DNA of 56,868 nt from Paludibacter sp. GTDB taxonomy: Bacteria; Bacteroidota; Bacteroidia; Bacteroidales; Paludibacteraceae. Shown here one piece after another: positions 9,771 through 18,453 of the stretch. The position numbers and the translations under genes were made by a program. Under the pieces are notes generated by a model. That model was not told the DNA's origin. It saw nothing but the letters and a program-made list of their open reading frames with translations, and did not search any database. The DNA lies in NCBI GenBank assembly GCA_028692715.1, contig JAQUWU010000033.1:1-56868 (forward strand), read 5' to 3'. Position 1 is the stretch's first letter. Each line of letters opens with the position of its first letter.

Positions 9771-10266
9771 GATTTTGTTTTGATAAATATTTATAGAACA
9801 AATATATACTAAAATTCGATCTCAATATCTTTTCTACAAAGCTACAAATTAGCATTAACAACTCCAATTATATTTCAACTTATTTTTCTTAACCCATTTT
9901 GTAGCAAAGACAGCTCAAAACCATTAAATACTTACATTTTTGGACATTAAATTATCCATTAAAACATGTAAGTTGTTGAGATACAGTTTAGTATTCTTGA
10001 CGTTGCATTGTAGTACCCTGCAGAAAGTTGTTTTACATGAAAAAAGAGTTTTTCTTTGTATCATGTATTTCAACGCCAAATATTGTCATAATCCTAAAAC
10101 AAATATATCCGATTGATAGTACCGATTGGTTGAAAGCTATCGCAACGTACTTGACGAATTCAGGTAGTGTAATGTTTTGAGTGTAGAATTTTAGGGCGAT
10201 TCTATTGGTGATTAGATTGACTTGATTGAGAAAGGAGTCTGCAATCGGATAATAGGGCAATAAAGT
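9771..10266. other. Intergenic region without a supported gene
   Basis: About 500 A+T-rich bases lie between the orphan gene and the transposase relic. A 75-codon minus-strand frame (10033-10260) has no recognisable family and no good start context, so I leave it uncalled. The stretch may contain further decayed parts of the same mobile element, but I cannot align it to one. Confidence 0.5.
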
Positions 10267-10618
10267 TTGTTTGAAGAGGCTTGTGTAACAGCAATTGTAG
10301 AAGAACTTTATCTGCGAATGAGGAAGGAAAAGAAAGTTGATTTAGGTACAATTGATCTCAATAAAGATATTGATACCGTTGATTTGAACACCATCAAGAA
10401 CAAGAATGTACGTGAAGTAGGTGCCGAATGGTTATCCTTTCAGTCAGTTCATGAACTGTGTATTGAGCGTCAGATAGTAAATCATTGTGCCAAATCATTG
10501 ACCACCTTCGTTTATCGAGACCTACACTTGTAGCAAACGGGTCATCATGCTAATCGATGCCGGAATTGCTACCGAAGAAATTCGGGCACTCATAGAGGAA
10601 AAGTTTGTCGAAAAATGA
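10267..10618 (+). pseudogene. Decayed DDE transposase remnant (IS1634/IS4-like)
   Basis: Two pieces of a transposase lie in different frames. The first (10267-10533) encodes VDLNTIKNKNVREVGAEWL, which matches my memory of the N-terminal region of IS1634-type transposases of Bacteroidetes. The second (10537-10618) encodes RVIMLIDAGIATEEIRAL, like the 'VVIDAGIATEEN' strand of the DDE catalytic core. The several hundred residues that should separate them are missing, and a stop at 10531 plus a frame change break the gene. A stop codon just before 10267 also breaks the upstream frame. I see no intact terminal inverted repeats. It is a non-functional scar. The family name is from memory and not tested. 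Confidence 0.55.
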
Positions 10619-10620
10619 CA

Positions 10621-10662
10621 AAATAAAAAAAAACACCCGTAAATTAAATTTACGGGTGTTTT
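10621..10662 (-). terminator. Rho-independent terminator of the OmpA lipoprotein gene
   Basis: AAACACCCGTAAA and TTTACGGGTGTTT form a perfect stem (10631-10661) with a tiny loop. On the minus strand it is followed by a long T-run (the A-run at 10621-10633). It lies about 20 bp past the stop codon of the lipoprotein gene. Confidence 0.9.
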
Positions 10663-10681
10663 GCATAGAAACTAGTTTTAA

Positions 10682-11371
10682 TTATTGAGCTTCTGCGTCT
10701 TTAATCATTTTTTCGCTGGCATACATGTAAACTTCAACACGACGATTAGCTGCTTTTCCGGCAGCAGTTGAATTATCAGCAATTGGATCTGAGAAGTTCA
10801 TACCTATAATTTCTTTGAATTGCGTTGCAGTAACATTTTTTGTTTCCAAAAAATCGGCGACTGATTGTGCACGGTCTTGTGATAATTTTTGATTTATTTC
10901 CAAAGAACCTACATTATCAGTATGACCCATAATTGCGATATCCATAGTGGGATTCTCAACCAAAATTTTTGCAAATTTTGTTAATGCAGCTTGTGCGGAG
11001 GTATTTAAAGTACTTTTACCTGTTTTAAATAAAATTCCTGAGTCAAAAGTAACTTTCAAGGCTTTTAAATTATTAGCATCTCTGATACTATCTACTTTTG
11101 CCCCTTCTATGGCTGCTGCCTCAGCAGCTGCTTTGTCCATTTTCTTACCGATTATCACTCCGGTTGTTGCACCAACTGCTGTTCCAATTCCAGCTCCAAT
11201 AGCAGCGCTTTTAGCATCGTGGCCAATTAGAGCACCAACCCCAGCTCCTAAGGCGGCACCGGCACTACCTCCGAGCAAACCACCTTTTACTGTTTTACTC
11301 ATTGAGCTACAACCGGCTAACAGAATGGCTCCACTTAAAACTACGGCCATTAATCCTTTTTTTTGTTTCAT
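10682..11371 (-). CDS. OmpA-family lipoprotein with glycine-zipper segment (YiaD-like)
   Basis: 229 residues. The signal peptide ends in LLAGC, a lipobox, so the mature protein starts at a lipidated Cys20. Residues 28-75 are a Gly/Ala-rich stretch with GxxxG spacing (GLLGGSAGAALGAGVGALIG), a glycine-zipper that inserts into or lies along the membrane. Residues about 105-220 form an OmpA-like peptidoglycan-binding domain with IMGHTDNVG and AANRRVEVYM. The layout is that of E. coli YiaD-type outer-membrane lipoproteins that tether the envelope to the cell wall. It is monocistronic, with a strong terminator behind it. The nearest promoter I can find lies about 370 bp upstream (see 11737-11767), which would give a long leader. 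Confidence 0.9.
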   Translation of the reverse strand: MKQKKGLMAVVLSGAILLAGCSSMSKTVKGGLLGGSAGAALGAGVGALIGHDAKSAAIGAGIGTAVGATTGVIIGKKMDKAAAEAAAIEGAKVDSIRDANNLKALKVTFDSGILFKTGKSTLNTSAQAALTKFAKILVENPTMDIAIMGHTDNVGSLEINQKLSQDRAQSVADFLETKNVTATQFKEIIGMNFSDPIADNSTAAGKAANRRVEVYMYASEKMIKDAEAQ

Positions 11372-11589
11372 GTTTGTTGATTTTTAATAATGTAATTTAA
11401 ATATTTATTTGTTTATAATCAAAAAATTCAAAATGACTTTTTAAGCTCAGGAGCTAACTATTAAATTCAGACATTATAACACATAATTACATAATTTGTT
11501 TAATATCTAACTATTCTTTTTACAATAAAAGAATAACTTCAAAATCTAATAAATCAAAAATACCTTCATTTATCTATCTACTGAATAAA

Positions 11590-11731
11590 CCCCTGCTAAC
11601 GCAGACCTGCAACCTGTACAAGATAAAAAAAAAGGTACTTCTCTTTATCTTGTATTGGCACTGGTACACCCGCCCCCAGTAGCGAGTCTATCTTTTTACC
11701 GCTGTAAAGATAAGAATTTGTTCGTAATTAA
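11590..11731 (-). ncRNA. Candidate small RNA or structured leader upstream of the OmpA lipoprotein
   Basis: Reading the minus strand from about 11731 there are four stems: TATCTTTAC/GTA-AAGATA around an AGCG loop (11689-11712), ACTGG/CCAGT, ACAAGATAAA/TTTATCTTGT (a perfect 10-bp stem at 11628-11652 with T-rich loop), and CTGC/GCAG. A promoter-like pair (11737-11767) stands at the right distance. It lacks the conserved GGAAGCAGCC core of SRP RNA. It could be a free RNA or the 5' leader of the lipoprotein gene. Confidence 0.4.
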
Positions 11732-11736
11732 CGTTG

Positions 11737-11767
11737 CAAATATATGTATTTTTACTTATATTTCAAT
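11737..11767 (-). promoter_or_regulatory. Bacteroidetes-type promoter driving the structured region
   Basis: On the minus strand ATTG (11764-11767) and TATATTTG (11737-11744) are 19 bases apart, matching the -33 TTG / -7 TAnnTTTG pattern. A start near 11731 would place transcription directly into the hairpins. Confidence 0.5.
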
Positions 11768-11916
11768 AGGGCTAATTCAAAAAAAAATCTTCTGTTGTCG
11801 CACGAATTCTATGTGTGGCAGCGAGGGCTAAAAACACAGAATTTACAGAATATATTTTTTATTAACCATTACATACGTTAGAATATCCCTTTCAAAAAAC
11901 ACATAACTTTTAGTTA

Positions 11917-11967
11917 AACGCAAGACGCTAAGAATATATTTTCTTTGTGTTATAGCAACTTTGCGTT
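11917..11967. repeat. Small inverted-repeat element with CGCAA-rich ends
   Basis: AACGCAA (11917-11923) and TTGCGTT (11961-11967) are perfect inverted repeats around 37 bases, with GACGCTAAG inside. Such 'cgcaa-gacgc' hairpin elements are common between Bacteroidetes genes. The rest of the gap 11768-12189 shows nothing I can support; a 63-codon frame there is low-complexity Leu/Phe and not credible. Confidence 0.35.
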
Positions 11968-12189
11968 CAGAAAAATGTAGTAGCTTTTTTACGACATTAT
12001 TTTATTCCTATTACTTCTTTCTTATAGTAATAAGTTTATTGTTTCTACTGAGTTTCTTGAAAAATTCTGAATTGTTTAAGGACACAAAAGTAACACTTAA
12101 AAGTATTTTCACCGGGAAACCAGTTGTTTTGTTTAATCTGTCTGCTGTGTAATAACAACGACAAACTGATCAAAAGTTTGCTGCTTAAA

Positions 12190-14553
12190 TCAGATATTCT
12201 CCGAAACCGGATCAATAGGAATGTTTGAAACTATTTTATTACGAGTGCCGGTGTGAAATCTGCTCTCCTTTTTATTGATAATTAGAGTAGATGGGATATT
12301 TTCTAATTCGTTTTTGTCGGACACGGAAAGAATTTCCCAAGTCTGATAACTTATCAACATAAAGCTATATTTCGTCAAAACAGTAGAATTAATTTTTGTT
12401 TGTTTAATTAATTTCACCGCATTTGGATATTGTGTTTTCAATTCCTGAAAAGATTTTCGAATAATCTCATTTTTCTCTGTCAATCTATTTACATCCAAGA
12501 TATTAATCGATACTTCAGAATTGTTTTTTAGCAACCTCCTGGCATAACGCAATAAAAAAACATCGGATTCCAACTGAAGTAAAACAACGGTTGCAGATAT
12601 TACGGTAAAATCTCTATTCACAAAAACACCTACGCTACAATGGCTATTTTCAATAAAATATCTGGTTTTGTCTTTTATTAAAGATCCGGGATAAAAATAA
12701 ACCTGTTTTTTTGCAATTTTATTGATTATTTTATTGAGCCATTTTATTCTTCCAAACGAAGAACTATCTTTGAAAAATGGTGTTTCTGACAATGAAACAC
12801 CTGCTCCAACCAATAAAAAGTCTGAGTTGTTAAAATTTGCCGACTTTACAATTTCTTGTTCAATATTGTCAGCTACTTTGTATTCCGTATCAATAGGGAT
12901 ATTCAATGATTGCGCTTCATATAAAACACTTTTGAACCCTTCCTGGGCATATTGCTCACCATAAATAGGATGAGTATCCGTTCCGGGTGTAATATGCAAA
13001 ACAGTTACTGCCAAACTATTTTTCGCTCCTTCGAGAACTGTTTTTGCAACATCAAGTAAAATTTTCCCATTCTCTGGATTACCAATTGAAATCATTGCTT
13101 TGAAGATTCCCTCTCTTTGTTGAATAATGTATTCCTTCTCGATGTCTTTATCTGGGAAAAGAAAATTTATCAACGATAAAATAGGGGTTGTCATAAATGT
13201 AGTAACCAATGCCATAAGAACCAACATTACAAATATCGGAGGTGGAAAAATACCCATTTCATATCCTATATTCAAAACGATGAGTTCCATTAACCCCCTT
13301 GTATTCATCAAAACGCCTAAGGAAAGGCTATCTTTCCACGATTCGCCCAAAATTCGGGCAGTAAATGCACCACCAATGAATTTTCCACTGATGGCTACTA
13401 GAATAAAAATAACACAAATAAGCCATAAGTAGGGTGTGTTTAATAATCCTAGTTCCGTTCGCAATCCGGTAAAAACAAAGAATAAAGGTAATAGCAAAGT
13501 AACAGAAACATCTTCTACCTTTTCGATAATCATTTTTCTGAAGTTTGTTAACGGAGGCATTATTACACCTGCCAAAAAGGCTCCAAAAAGTGCATGAATA
13601 CCAATTATATCGGTCAGATACGAAGAAATAATTAAAATTAAAAGCAAAAAGGCAACAATGCTTTTGTTCAACACTTCACTATTGCTATAAATTTCGCCTA
13701 TTTTTTTCAGAAATGGACGAATAACCAACATCATTACCAACACATATGCAATAGAGAACCCAATTGTATAAAGAGAACTAACAAAACTTCCTGTATTGGC
13801 AATAGCAATGGCAGCAGCTAAAACACACCATGCCGTTACATCGTTGATAGCAGCACTTGCAATTGCCAATGTTCCCAATGGGGTTTTTGTAAGACCTTTT
13901 TCCTGCACAATTCTTGCAAGCACCGGAAATGCTGTAATACTCATCGAAATTCCTATGAATAAAGCAAATGAAAGATAGGTAGTTTGACCCGCAGCAAATT
14001 CCTGATAGACAAAATAGGCCAAAATCATTCCAAAGAAATAGGGAATTACTATACTGGCGTGACTAATAACAAAGGTAACACCCATTTTCCCTTTAATAGC
14101 TCCCAGATTTAGATCCATCCCAATAGTAAACATAAACAAAATAAGTCCAATCTGACTTAATATGTATAAATTTCCCAGCGAATTGGCAGCGAATAAAAAG
14201 TGAAATACTTCCGGATAAAAAATGCCTAAAAGTGATGGACCTAAGACAATTCCGGCCAGAATTTCCCCAATAACGGTCGGTTGTCCAATTTTCTTGAAAA
14301 GAAAACCAAAAAGTCGTGAAACGATAAGTATAGAAATGATTTGCAAAAGCAACATAGCTCCGGGTTCGGCAATGTTGTGTAAAATAGATGTTTTAAAAAT
14401 TTGAAAACTATCTGTGTTTGGAGATGAGTGCAGTTGGAGAATATTCAACGTCTCAAGTGTTTCGCCTTTTTTAATAAGGAAATAACTTAAAAGAAAGAAA
14501 AAAAACAACATCAACGTATAAACCGTCCATGTTTTAAGAGGCGTATTTTTCAT
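12190..14553 (-). CDS. CPA2-type cation:proton antiporter with C-terminal USP-like domains
   Basis: 787 residues. After a first membrane helix (12-28), residues about 60-450 form the Na+/H+ exchanger fold of the KefB/NapA type with 12-13 helices; GQPTVIGEILAGIVLGPSLLG and AINDVTAWCVLA are hallmark segments, the latter carrying the paired Asn-Asp ion-binding residues. Residues about 475-787 are soluble and lack the Rossmann GxGxxG of TrkA-N; they look like two universal-stress-type domains (ISIGNPENGKILLDVAKTVL, HSDFLLVGAG-like segment NSDFLLVGAGVSLSE). This arrangement is usual in Bacteroidetes antiporters. It sits in the inner membrane and exchanges Na+ or K+ for H+. It stands alone on the minus strand; ion specificity cannot be read from sequence. 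Confidence 0.88.
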   Translation of the reverse strand: MKNTPLKTWTVYTLMLFFFFLLSYFLIKKGETLETLNILQLHSSPNTDSFQIFKTSILHNIAEPGAMLLLQIISILIVSRLFGFLFKKIGQPTVIGEILAGIVLGPSLLGIFYPEVFHFLFAANSLGNLYILSQIGLILFMFTIGMDLNLGAIKGKMGVTFVISHASIVIPYFFGMILAYFVYQEFAAGQTTYLSFALFIGISMSITAFPVLARIVQEKGLTKTPLGTLAIASAAINDVTAWCVLAAAIAIANTGSFVSSLYTIGFSIAYVLVMMLVIRPFLKKIGEIYSNSEVLNKSIVAFLLLILIISSYLTDIIGIHALFGAFLAGVIMPPLTNFRKMIIEKVEDVSVTLLLPLFFVFTGLRTELGLLNTPYLWLICVIFILVAISGKFIGGAFTARILGESWKDSLSLGVLMNTRGLMELIVLNIGYEMGIFPPPIFVMLVLMALVTTFMTTPILSLINFLFPDKDIEKEYIIQQREGIFKAMISIGNPENGKILLDVAKTVLEGAKNSLAVTVLHITPGTDTHPIYGEQYAQEGFKSVLYEAQSLNIPIDTEYKVADNIEQEIVKSANFNNSDFLLVGAGVSLSETPFFKDSSSFGRIKWLNKIINKIAKKQVYFYPGSLIKDKTRYFIENSHCSVGVFVNRDFTVISATVVLLQLESDVFLLRYARRLLKNNSEVSINILDVNRLTEKNEIIRKSFQELKTQYPNAVKLIKQTKINSTVLTKYSFMLISYQTWEILSVSDKNELENIPSTLIINKKESRFHTGTRNKIVSNIPIDPVSENI

Positions 14554-14750
14554 AAGGATAATACTGAACGAGAAGGTTGATTTTTAATAAAAAAAATGAC
14601 CCGATACAAACCTTAAATAACGCAACAAAGATAGTGAATATTTCTATCCCAGAATTTTATCTGAATTTTATTTCTTATGTTTTAAAATATGTTTTAGTCC
14701 TGAAGATAATTGAATATTTCAGACTTAACAAAACACATTTAATCAAGTTT

Positions 14751-16589
14751 TTAAAACGACTGCATATCTACTAGACGTTTATAATAACCGTTTAGATCAA
14801 TTAGTTCATCATGTTTTCCGCGTTCTACTATTTTTCCTTCGTGAAGTACACAAATTTCATCAGCCCGTTTGATGGTAGAAAGTCTGTGTGCAACAACCAA
14901 AGTAGTACGGTTTCGCATTAAATTTTCAAGTGCTTCCTGCACCATTTTTTCCGATTCGGTATCTAAAGCTGAAGTTGCTTCGTCAAGAATTAGAATTGGA
15001 GGGTTTTTAAGTATCGCACGAGCTATGCTTATTCGTTGTCGTTGCCCACCTGATAGTTTACTTCCACGATCGCCAATTGTAGTATTGTAGCCATTTTCAG
15101 TAGCCATAATAAAATCATGAGCGTTGGCAATTTTTGCCGCTTCAATAACTTGTTCCAAAGTTGCATTATGTACACCAAAAGCAATATTATTGAAAAACGT
15201 ATCGTTAAATAAAATCGCCTCCTGGTTTACATTCCCCATTTGCGAACGAATAGCATGTGTGTTGAATTTTTTGATATTTACTCCATCCATCAGAATTTCA
15301 CCTTTGTTTGGATCGTAATAACGTGGTAATAGATCAACAAGTGTCGATTTCCCTGAGCCTGATTGTCCAACAAGTGCTACAGTGTGACCCTTGGGGATTA
15401 TCAGATTAATATCGCGCAATACCCAATCAGTTTCATATTTAAAACTGAGATTCTTAAATTCGATTTTAGCACTAAAAGGTTGAAGTGTTTGGGGACTTTG
15501 AGGTTCTTCAATTGAATTCTCAGTTAAAAGAATTTTATCAACACGCTCAAGTGACGCCAGTCCTTTTTGAATGCTGTAGGTTGCTTTTGACAAATCCTTT
15601 GAAGGAGCAATAATACTGTAGAAAATAACAATATAATAAATAAATTCTGCTGCACCTAAACTACTGTTATGTGCTAATATAAGTGTTCCACCAAACCAAA
15701 GTAAAATAGCAATTACTATTGTACCCATCAATTCACTAACAGGATGCGCCAGATTGTAACGACGATTTATTCTATTCAAGGTTCGACGCAGTTTTTCGTT
15801 TAATAATGAAAAACGTGATTCCAGTTTATCTTCTGCATTGAAAGCTTTTATTACGCGCAACCCACCAAGAGTTTCCTCTATTTGCGAAAGAAGCTCTCCT
15901 GATTGTTCCTGTCCTATTGTTGAACTTTTTTTAAGAGAATGACCAATACGACCAATCAGCCAACCACTAAAAGGAAGAAGAACTAATACGAAAATGGTAA
16001 GCTTCCAACTCATGACAAACATAACTCCAAGATAAATCAGAATCATGATCGGGTTTTTAAAAATCATATCCAACGAACTCATAATAGAGGCTTCCACTTC
16101 ACTAACATCGGACGTCATCCGCGACATAATATCTCCTTTACGTTCTTCGGTGAAAAATCCAATAGGTAACTGTATAATTTTCCGGTAAAGTTGATTACGC
16201 AAATCACGTAATACGCCTGTACGAATGGGGATCATAAAATAAGAACCAAAATAGGCAAGGCCAACCTTTAATGCGGTCATTATCACCAAAAAACCACCAA
16301 GATACAGTAATGCATTATTGGGACCAACCTGTTCAATCAGCTTATCTACAGAATAATACAGGTTGTTTTTTATAGCCGATACAATTTCCTTAAATTCATT
16401 GTTCCATGTCCAAATCTGATAAAACTTCATTGATTTTTCCAACCCAAAAAGTATCTGCAACACCGGAATTATAGCTGCAAATGAGAACAAGCTGAATATT
16501 GTAGACAACAGATTTGCCAACAAGCTTAAGAAAACATACTTTTTGTAAGGCGGAATAAACCGCTTGAGAAGTGTCAAAAATTTAAACAT
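14751..16589 (-). CDS. MsbA-like ABC exporter (fused membrane and ATPase domains)
   Basis: 612 residues, a half-transporter that works as a homodimer. Residues about 15-320 are a six-helix exporter membrane domain (GDIMSRMTSDVSEVE is the usual cytoplasmic loop). The ATPase follows: Walker A GQSGSGKST near residue 406, signature LSGGQRQR near 512, Walker B ILILDEATSALD near 535, and the H-loop in VVAHRLST. Length and layout match lipid A flippase MsbA and its homologues, which move lipid A core from the inner to the outer leaflet. Drug export is the main alternative, because this subfamily is hard to split by eye. It is monocistronic; a repeat-rich gap of 220 bp separates it from purB upstream. 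Confidence 0.85.
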   Translation of the reverse strand: MFKFLTLLKRFIPPYKKYVFLSLLANLLSTIFSLFSFAAIIPVLQILFGLEKSMKFYQIWTWNNEFKEIVSAIKNNLYYSVDKLIEQVGPNNALLYLGGFLVIMTALKVGLAYFGSYFMIPIRTGVLRDLRNQLYRKIIQLPIGFFTEERKGDIMSRMTSDVSEVEASIMSSLDMIFKNPIMILIYLGVMFVMSWKLTIFVLVLLPFSGWLIGRIGHSLKKSSTIGQEQSGELLSQIEETLGGLRVIKAFNAEDKLESRFSLLNEKLRRTLNRINRRYNLAHPVSELMGTIVIAILLWFGGTLILAHNSSLGAAEFIYYIVIFYSIIAPSKDLSKATYSIQKGLASLERVDKILLTENSIEEPQSPQTLQPFSAKIEFKNLSFKYETDWVLRDINLIIPKGHTVALVGQSGSGKSTLVDLLPRYYDPNKGEILMDGVNIKKFNTHAIRSQMGNVNQEAILFNDTFFNNIAFGVHNATLEQVIEAAKIANAHDFIMATENGYNTTIGDRGSKLSGGQRQRISIARAILKNPPILILDEATSALDTESEKMVQEALENLMRNRTTLVVAHRLSTIKRADEICVLHEGKIVERGKHDELIDLNGYYKRLVDMQSF

Positions 16590-16611
16590 TCGTTTCTTTA
16601 ACTATTATGAA

Positions 16612-16695
16612 ATTAGAACAAAGAGTTTAGAGCAAAGAACAAAGAGATTAGAACCAAGATGTTAGAGCCAAGATATTAGAACAAAGAGCAAAGAT
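16612..16695. repeat. Degenerate short tandem repeat (about 13-14 bp, unit like TTAGAACAAAGAG)
   Basis: About six imperfect copies of a TTAGARCMAAGAK unit run head to tail between the ABC exporter and purB. A second short array, with AACTGTTAACTGATAACTG at its start, sits at 16783-16811. Neither codes for anything credible. Confidence 0.75.
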
Positions 16696-16812
16696 TCATT
16701 AACACAATGACAAACAGTGTATTCTCTAATTCAAAGTGTACATTCGTATGACAAAGATTATTAATATTAATATTGATATTGTCAACTGTTAACTGATAAC
16801 TGATAACTGTTT

Positions 16813-18156
16813 TCAGACTCCCGTATAATTTCTAGGTGTTATGCGTTTCAATTCTTCTTTTACCGATTGGCTTACATCCAGTGTTTCAATAAAATCTCGA
16901 ATAGATTTTTCGTTTATTCCTTCATTCGTACGAGTCAAAGCTTTCAATGCTTCATATGGTGACGGATAGGCTTCACGACGTAGAATAGTCTGAATTCCTT
17001 CAGCAACAACAGCCCATGTATTATCAAGGTCACGATAAATAACCGTTTCATTCAACAATAATTTACTTAATCCTTTCAAAATGCTTTGAGTAGCAATAAT
17101 TGTATGACTAAATGGAACACCTACATTTCGCAAAACAGTACTATCAGTCAAATCGCGTTGTAAGCGTGAAATTGGCAATTTACCGGATAAAAATTCTAAG
17201 ATTGCATTGGCTAGAGCTAGATTCCCTTCTGCATTTTCAAAGTCAATCGGGTTCACTTTGTGAGGCATAGCTGAAGAACCTACTTCGCCCGCTTTAATTT
17301 TTTGTTTGAAATACTCCATCGAAACATAAGACCAAATATCACGACAAAAATTAATTAATATGCTATTGATACGTTTCATGGCATCAAACTGAGCCGCCAT
17401 ATTATCATAGTTGGATATTTGGGTAGTCCATTGTTCGCGATCCAAACCTAATTTGTCGGACAAAAAATGATTCCCAAAATTTTTCCAATCTATAAAAGGA
17501 TAAGCTACTGTATGGGCATTAAAATTCCCTGTAGCACCACCAAATTTTGCAGAATTAGGAGCTTCTTTCAAAATAGCTAATTGCTGGTTCAATCGGTTTA
17601 CAAAAACCATCATTTCCTTCCCTAAACGAGTTGGTGATGCAGGTTGACCGTGAGTTTTTGCTAACATCGAAACATCACGCCATTCATCAACTCTTTGATT
17701 TAATTCCAATATCAATTTCTCCATTTCGGGAAAGTAAACATCAGCTAAAGCATCTTTTATTGATAAAGGAACGGAAGTATTATTAATATCTTGTGAAGTC
17801 AGACCAAAATGAATGAATTCTTTAAAAGACTGCAAACCAAGTGTATCAAATTTTTCTTTAATAAAATACTCAATCGCTTTTACATCGTGATTTGTAACAC
17901 TTTCAATTTCTTTAATTTTCAAAGCATCAGCTTCATTGAATTCAGTATAAATTTTTCTCAGTTTCGGAAAAGCTGACCCCGGAACTTGTTCAAGTTGTTT
18001 TAATGGGATTTCGCAAAGAGAAATAAAATATTCAACTTCAACCAAAACACGATAACGCATCAATGCATATTCGGAGAAATATGTGGCATAAGCTTCAGTT
18101 TTAGAACGATAACGACCATCGACAGGAGAAATAGCAGTAAGAAGAGATAGATTCAT
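16813..18156 (-). CDS. purB: Adenylosuccinate lyase
   Basis: 447 residues from the ATG at 18156. Earlier in-frame codons are rejected: the protein from 18156 begins MNLSLLTAISPVDGRY, the same opening as E. coli PurB, and a likely -7 promoter box (18220-18227) lies inside the longer frame. The fumarase/aspartase-superfamily signature loop GSSAMPHKVNPIDFENAEGN carries the catalytic Ser; GGATGNFNAH and the TSQDINNTS segment are the other conserved blocks. It removes fumarate twice in purine synthesis: SAICAR to AICAR, and adenylosuccinate to AMP. Cytoplasmic homotetramer. It diverges from psd; purD, another purine gene, lies 6 kb away, so there is no pur operon. Confidence 0.97.
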   Translation of the reverse strand: MNLSLLTAISPVDGRYRSKTEAYATYFSEYALMRYRVLVEVEYFISLCEIPLKQLEQVPGSAFPKLRKIYTEFNEADALKIKEIESVTNHDVKAIEYFIKEKFDTLGLQSFKEFIHFGLTSQDINNTSVPLSIKDALADVYFPEMEKLILELNQRVDEWRDVSMLAKTHGQPASPTRLGKEMMVFVNRLNQQLAILKEAPNSAKFGGATGNFNAHTVAYPFIDWKNFGNHFLSDKLGLDREQWTTQISNYDNMAAQFDAMKRINSILINFCRDIWSYVSMEYFKQKIKAGEVGSSAMPHKVNPIDFENAEGNLALANAILEFLSGKLPISRLQRDLTDSTVLRNVGVPFSHTIIATQSILKGLSKLLLNETVIYRDLDNTWAVVAEGIQTILRREAYPSPYEALKALTRTNEGINEKSIRDFIETLDVSQSVKEELKRITPRNYTGV

Positions 18157-18219
18157 ATAAAAATTGTTACGTAGTTTATTTAGAAACCAATCAACAGGTT
18201 TCAAATCAAAAATAAGCTG

Positions 18220-18227
18220 CAAAGTTA
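18220..18227 (-). promoter_or_regulatory. Likely -7 promoter element of purB
   Basis: The minus strand reads TAACTTTG, an exact TAnnTTTG. A start near 18213 leaves a 57-base leader and supports the ATG at 18156. No convincing -33 box is seen. Confidence 0.5.
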
Positions 18228-18264
18228 AGCAATTTCAATGGATAATAAAAGTTTAAACAAGCGG

Positions 18265-18296
18265 CTTGCATCACTGATACTTTTTCTCTACTTTTG
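18265..18296 (+). promoter_or_regulatory. Likely promoter of psd
   Basis: CTTG (18265-18268) and TACTTTTG (18289-18296) are 20 bases apart, fitting the Bacteroidetes -33/-7 pattern. It would give a leader of about 150 bases before psd and may serve the overlapping MazG-like gene and deoC too. Confidence 0.5.
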
Positions 18297-18453
18297 TTAT
18301 TCATAAGTTCGATAAAAAATAATCTATTCACCTGAAGGCGCAAAAACAAAAAAAAATCTTCAAGTCCTTTCTACGCGTCTTTTAGTAAATTAAAATAATT
18401 TTTTAGCAGAAAATATTGACCCGGTTGATAGAAACAAAAAACTCGAAAAACAC

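Noticed and set aside
10033-10260. 75-codon minus-strand frame next to the transposase relic
   Set aside because: No recognisable family; likely chance frame in decayed DNA.
10947-11387. 146-codon frame antisense to the OmpA lipoprotein
   Set aside because: Ala/Pro-rich mirror of the glycine-zipper codons.
11961-12152. 63-codon plus-strand frame rich in Phe/Leu/Ser
   Set aside because: Low-complexity A+T-rich sequence, no family pattern and no start signals.
14577-14774. 65-codon frame between the antiporter and the ABC exporter
   Set aside because: A+T-rich spacer, no homology signal; overlaps the end of the exporter gene.
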